Source: Candidatus Villigracilis propinquus
GTDB lineage: Bacteria; Chloroflexota; Anaerolineae; Anaerolineales; Villigracilaceae
Reading direction: 5' to 3'
Assembly (NCBI GenBank): GCA_016714565.1
Contig: JADKDM010000019.1
Coordinates: 56,298-120,297, forward strand
DNA length: 64,000 bases
The notes beneath the pieces were generated by a model, which saw nothing but the letters and a program-made list of their open reading frames with translations, was not told the DNA's origin and did not search any database. Numbering within the stretch: position 1 is the stretch's first letter; every line of letters starts with the position of its first letter. The position numbers were made by a program, and so were the translations under genes. Below, piece after piece: positions 62,952-64,000 of this stretch.

Positions 62952-63034
62952 TCGTAGGGCCACCCGTCAGAGTTGATCGAGTACCCAAGAAAACATTGGC
63001 GGGTCGCCATTACATGATAAGGAGACTTATTAAT

Positions 63035-63256
63035 ATGTGTAGAAGCATCAAACCCCTGCGCAACATGGATCATCCTGTCACAGAACAGGAAATAAACGAA
63101 GCAGCACTGCAATATGTACGGAAGGTCAGTGGGTATCGAAAACCTTCAAAAGCAAACGAAGAAGCATTTCAACAAGCCATCAACGAGGTCGCCGAAGCGA
63201 CAAGGAAAATGCTTAAAATTCTGGCTGTAAAGCAGGGAACTTCAACGCCAAATTAA
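63035..63256 (+). CDS. DUF2277 domain-containing protein
   Basis: 73 residues. Begins MCRSIKPLRNMDHPVTEQE, the diagnostic opening of DUF2277, and continues with two helices ending in TRKMLKILAVK. Function unknown. The ATG at 63035 has AAGGAGACTTATTAAT before it; longer open frames upstream run into holB and are rejected. Confidence 0.88.
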   Translation: MCRSIKPLRNMDHPVTEQEINEAALQYVRKVSGYRKPSKANEEAFQQAINEVAEATRKMLKILAVKQGTSTPN

Positions 63257-63310
63257 CAGAACCTGTACCATTCGTAAACTGTCATCCATATTTATTTTGG
63301 AGAAGGACGT

Positions 63311-63820
63311 ATGAATCCAGAACAGGCAATTACACTTGTCCAATACAATATCTGGGCTAATCATCGTGTTCTCATCAAGGCACTAGCTCTTCCCCAAAAG
63401 AAACTTCTTGCCAAAACCTCCCTTAGTCGCCAAAGCATTATCGCCACTCTTATCCACATTCTTGACACGCAATGGTATTGGCGGGAGGGCGCCCAGTTCG
63501 GGAACCTGCCAATTGAAACACTCGTCCCTTCCAGCTTCTCCACATTGACCGCTTTGAAGCGAAGATGGGACGAAGAAGATAAGCTTCTTTTGAACTATAT
63601 ACAAAGCCTATCAACCGATGAGCTGAATGGTTCAGTCACTTATAAATGGCCGCAAGCCCGCCCACGGACTCGTCCGCTCTGGCACATTTTGCAGCACATC
63701 TTCAACCATGCTACGCATCATCGCAGTGAGATCGGCCAGCATTTGGCCACACTCCATCAATCCCCGGGGGATCTGGATTTCATAAAGTTTGTTGCCAGAG
63801 CCAAAAAATTGGAAAAATAA
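63311..63820 (+). CDS. DinB-family protein
   Basis: 169 residues. DinB four-helix bundle: [20 protein letters not shown], the metal histidine in [11 protein letters not shown], and [17 protein letters not shown] with the second and third histidines. DinB proteins are metal-dependent enzymes or thiol-transferase relatives induced by DNA damage in Bacillus; their activity is usually unknown. GGAGAAGGACGT precedes the ATG. The next gene starts 2 bases after its stop. Confidence 0.9.
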   Translation: MNPEQAITLVQYNIWANHRVLIKALALPQKKLLAKTSLSRQSIIATLIHILDTQWYWREGAQFGNLPIETLVPSSFSTLTALKRRWDEEDKLLLNYIQSLSTDELNGSVTYKWPQARPRTRPLWHILQHIFNHATHHRSEIGQHLATLHQSPGDLDFIKFVARAKKLEK

Positions 63821-63821
63821 A

Positions 63822-64000
63822 ATGCCCACTACAAGTGAAAAACATCTGGGACGAGTCCGAGCCGTTTGCACCACTCTGCCTGAAAGCACGGAAAAACTAT
63901 CACACGGGGAACCCATCTTCTTTGTCGGCAAGAAAGTATATGCCATGTTTGCGAACAACCATCATAACGACGGTCACATTGCAGTATGGCTGCCTGTATC
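63822..64000 (+). CDS. MmcQ/YjbR-family protein, N-terminal part
   Basis: 59 visible residues, running off the window. The opening [20 protein letters not shown] and [14 protein letters not shown] match the MmcQ/YjbR family (DNA-binding-like double-wing fold). The start is the ATG 2 bases after the DinB stop, so the two genes form one unit. Function unknown. Confidence 0.8.
   Translation, partial: MPTTSEKHLGRVRAVCTTLPESTEKLSHGEPIFFVGKKVYAMFANNHHNDGHIAVWLPV

Noticed and set aside
62936..63034. Longer N-terminus of the DUF2277 protein
   Set aside because: It would overlap holB and precede the strong ribosome site; family members begin MCRSIK.

Overview
The window looks like chromosomal DNA of an uncultured Anaerolineae-type member of the Chloroflexota, most likely from a metagenome assembly. 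I infer this from the gene mix: many lipoproteins with Thr/Pro-rich linkers after the lipobox, F420-reductase-like and SH3/C39 proteins, StkP-type signalling genes and GC-moderate protein genes of Chloroflexota flavour. No rRNA was available to confirm it. No phage, CRISPR array or intact insertion sequence was seen, and most genes are ordinary housekeeping or envelope genes.

Layout. 1-4.0 kb: an acyl-CoA (probably methylcrotonyl-CoA type) carboxylase operon on the minus strand, interrupted by an S23-type four-helix-bundle gene, a DUF1579 gene and an SDR gene. 4.4-7.4 kb: a decayed STAND/NB-ARC ATPase with TPR remnants. 7.5-14.1 kb: secreted lipoproteins, a frameshifted methyltransferase and dnaK. 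14.2-14.6 kb: tmRNA. 15.3-19.3 kb: a VOC dioxygenase, an F420-reductase-like/DoxX operon with a divergent TetR regulator and two matching palindromic operators, and a PGI/PMI. 19.3-26.3 kb: S10 peptidase, rsmI, and a Ser/Thr kinase divergent from a dual-specificity phosphatase. 26.4-28.8 kb: mutS2 with a frameshift. 28.9-35.4 kb: SDR, an HAD phosphatase damaged by a poly-G tract, budA, a C39-like SH3 protein and two glycosyltransferases. 35.5-39.1 kb: two deoxynucleoside kinases around a nucleotidyltransferase-like gene and pyrB. 39.2-44.7 kb: DsbA, msrPQ, SRPBCC, STAS, a cyanophycinase-like peptidase and a lipoprotein. 44.8-51.2 kb: comEC, a lamin-tail lipoprotein, SDR-DUF2867 and a plsY-like gene. 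51.4-55.1 kb: a PP2C/FHA/membrane-protein operon. 55.3-57.8 kb: an xpt-HIT-guaA purine salvage operon. 58-64 kb: maf, a class B PBP, rsgA, holB, DUF2277, DinB and MmcQ/YjbR genes.

The most unusual feature is not a gene. At least 17 short arrays of 7-bp tandem units (for example GTCGAAG, AAAGTGG, AGTAACA, GACGATT) lie between genes, at stop codons and in frame inside genes. Unit sequences differ between arrays but the period is constant, and several arrays fold back as inverted repeats. A one-unit change shifts the frame by +1. The mutS2 frameshift has exactly that sign, and a four-unit array lies in its junction. Two further dispersed repeat families (paired REP-like hairpins with GTCATTGCGAGG ends, and a GGTGACAGTCACTT palindrome) and a pseudoknot-capable structured element near 42.7 kb add to the non-coding content.

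About ten genes have a TATAAT-like -10 box ending only 6-8 bases before the start codon, which suggests frequent leaderless transcription. Three frame problems (the 9.6 kb methyltransferase, mutS2 and the STAND gene) and the poly-G tract may partly reflect sequencing or assembly error and should be read with that in mind.
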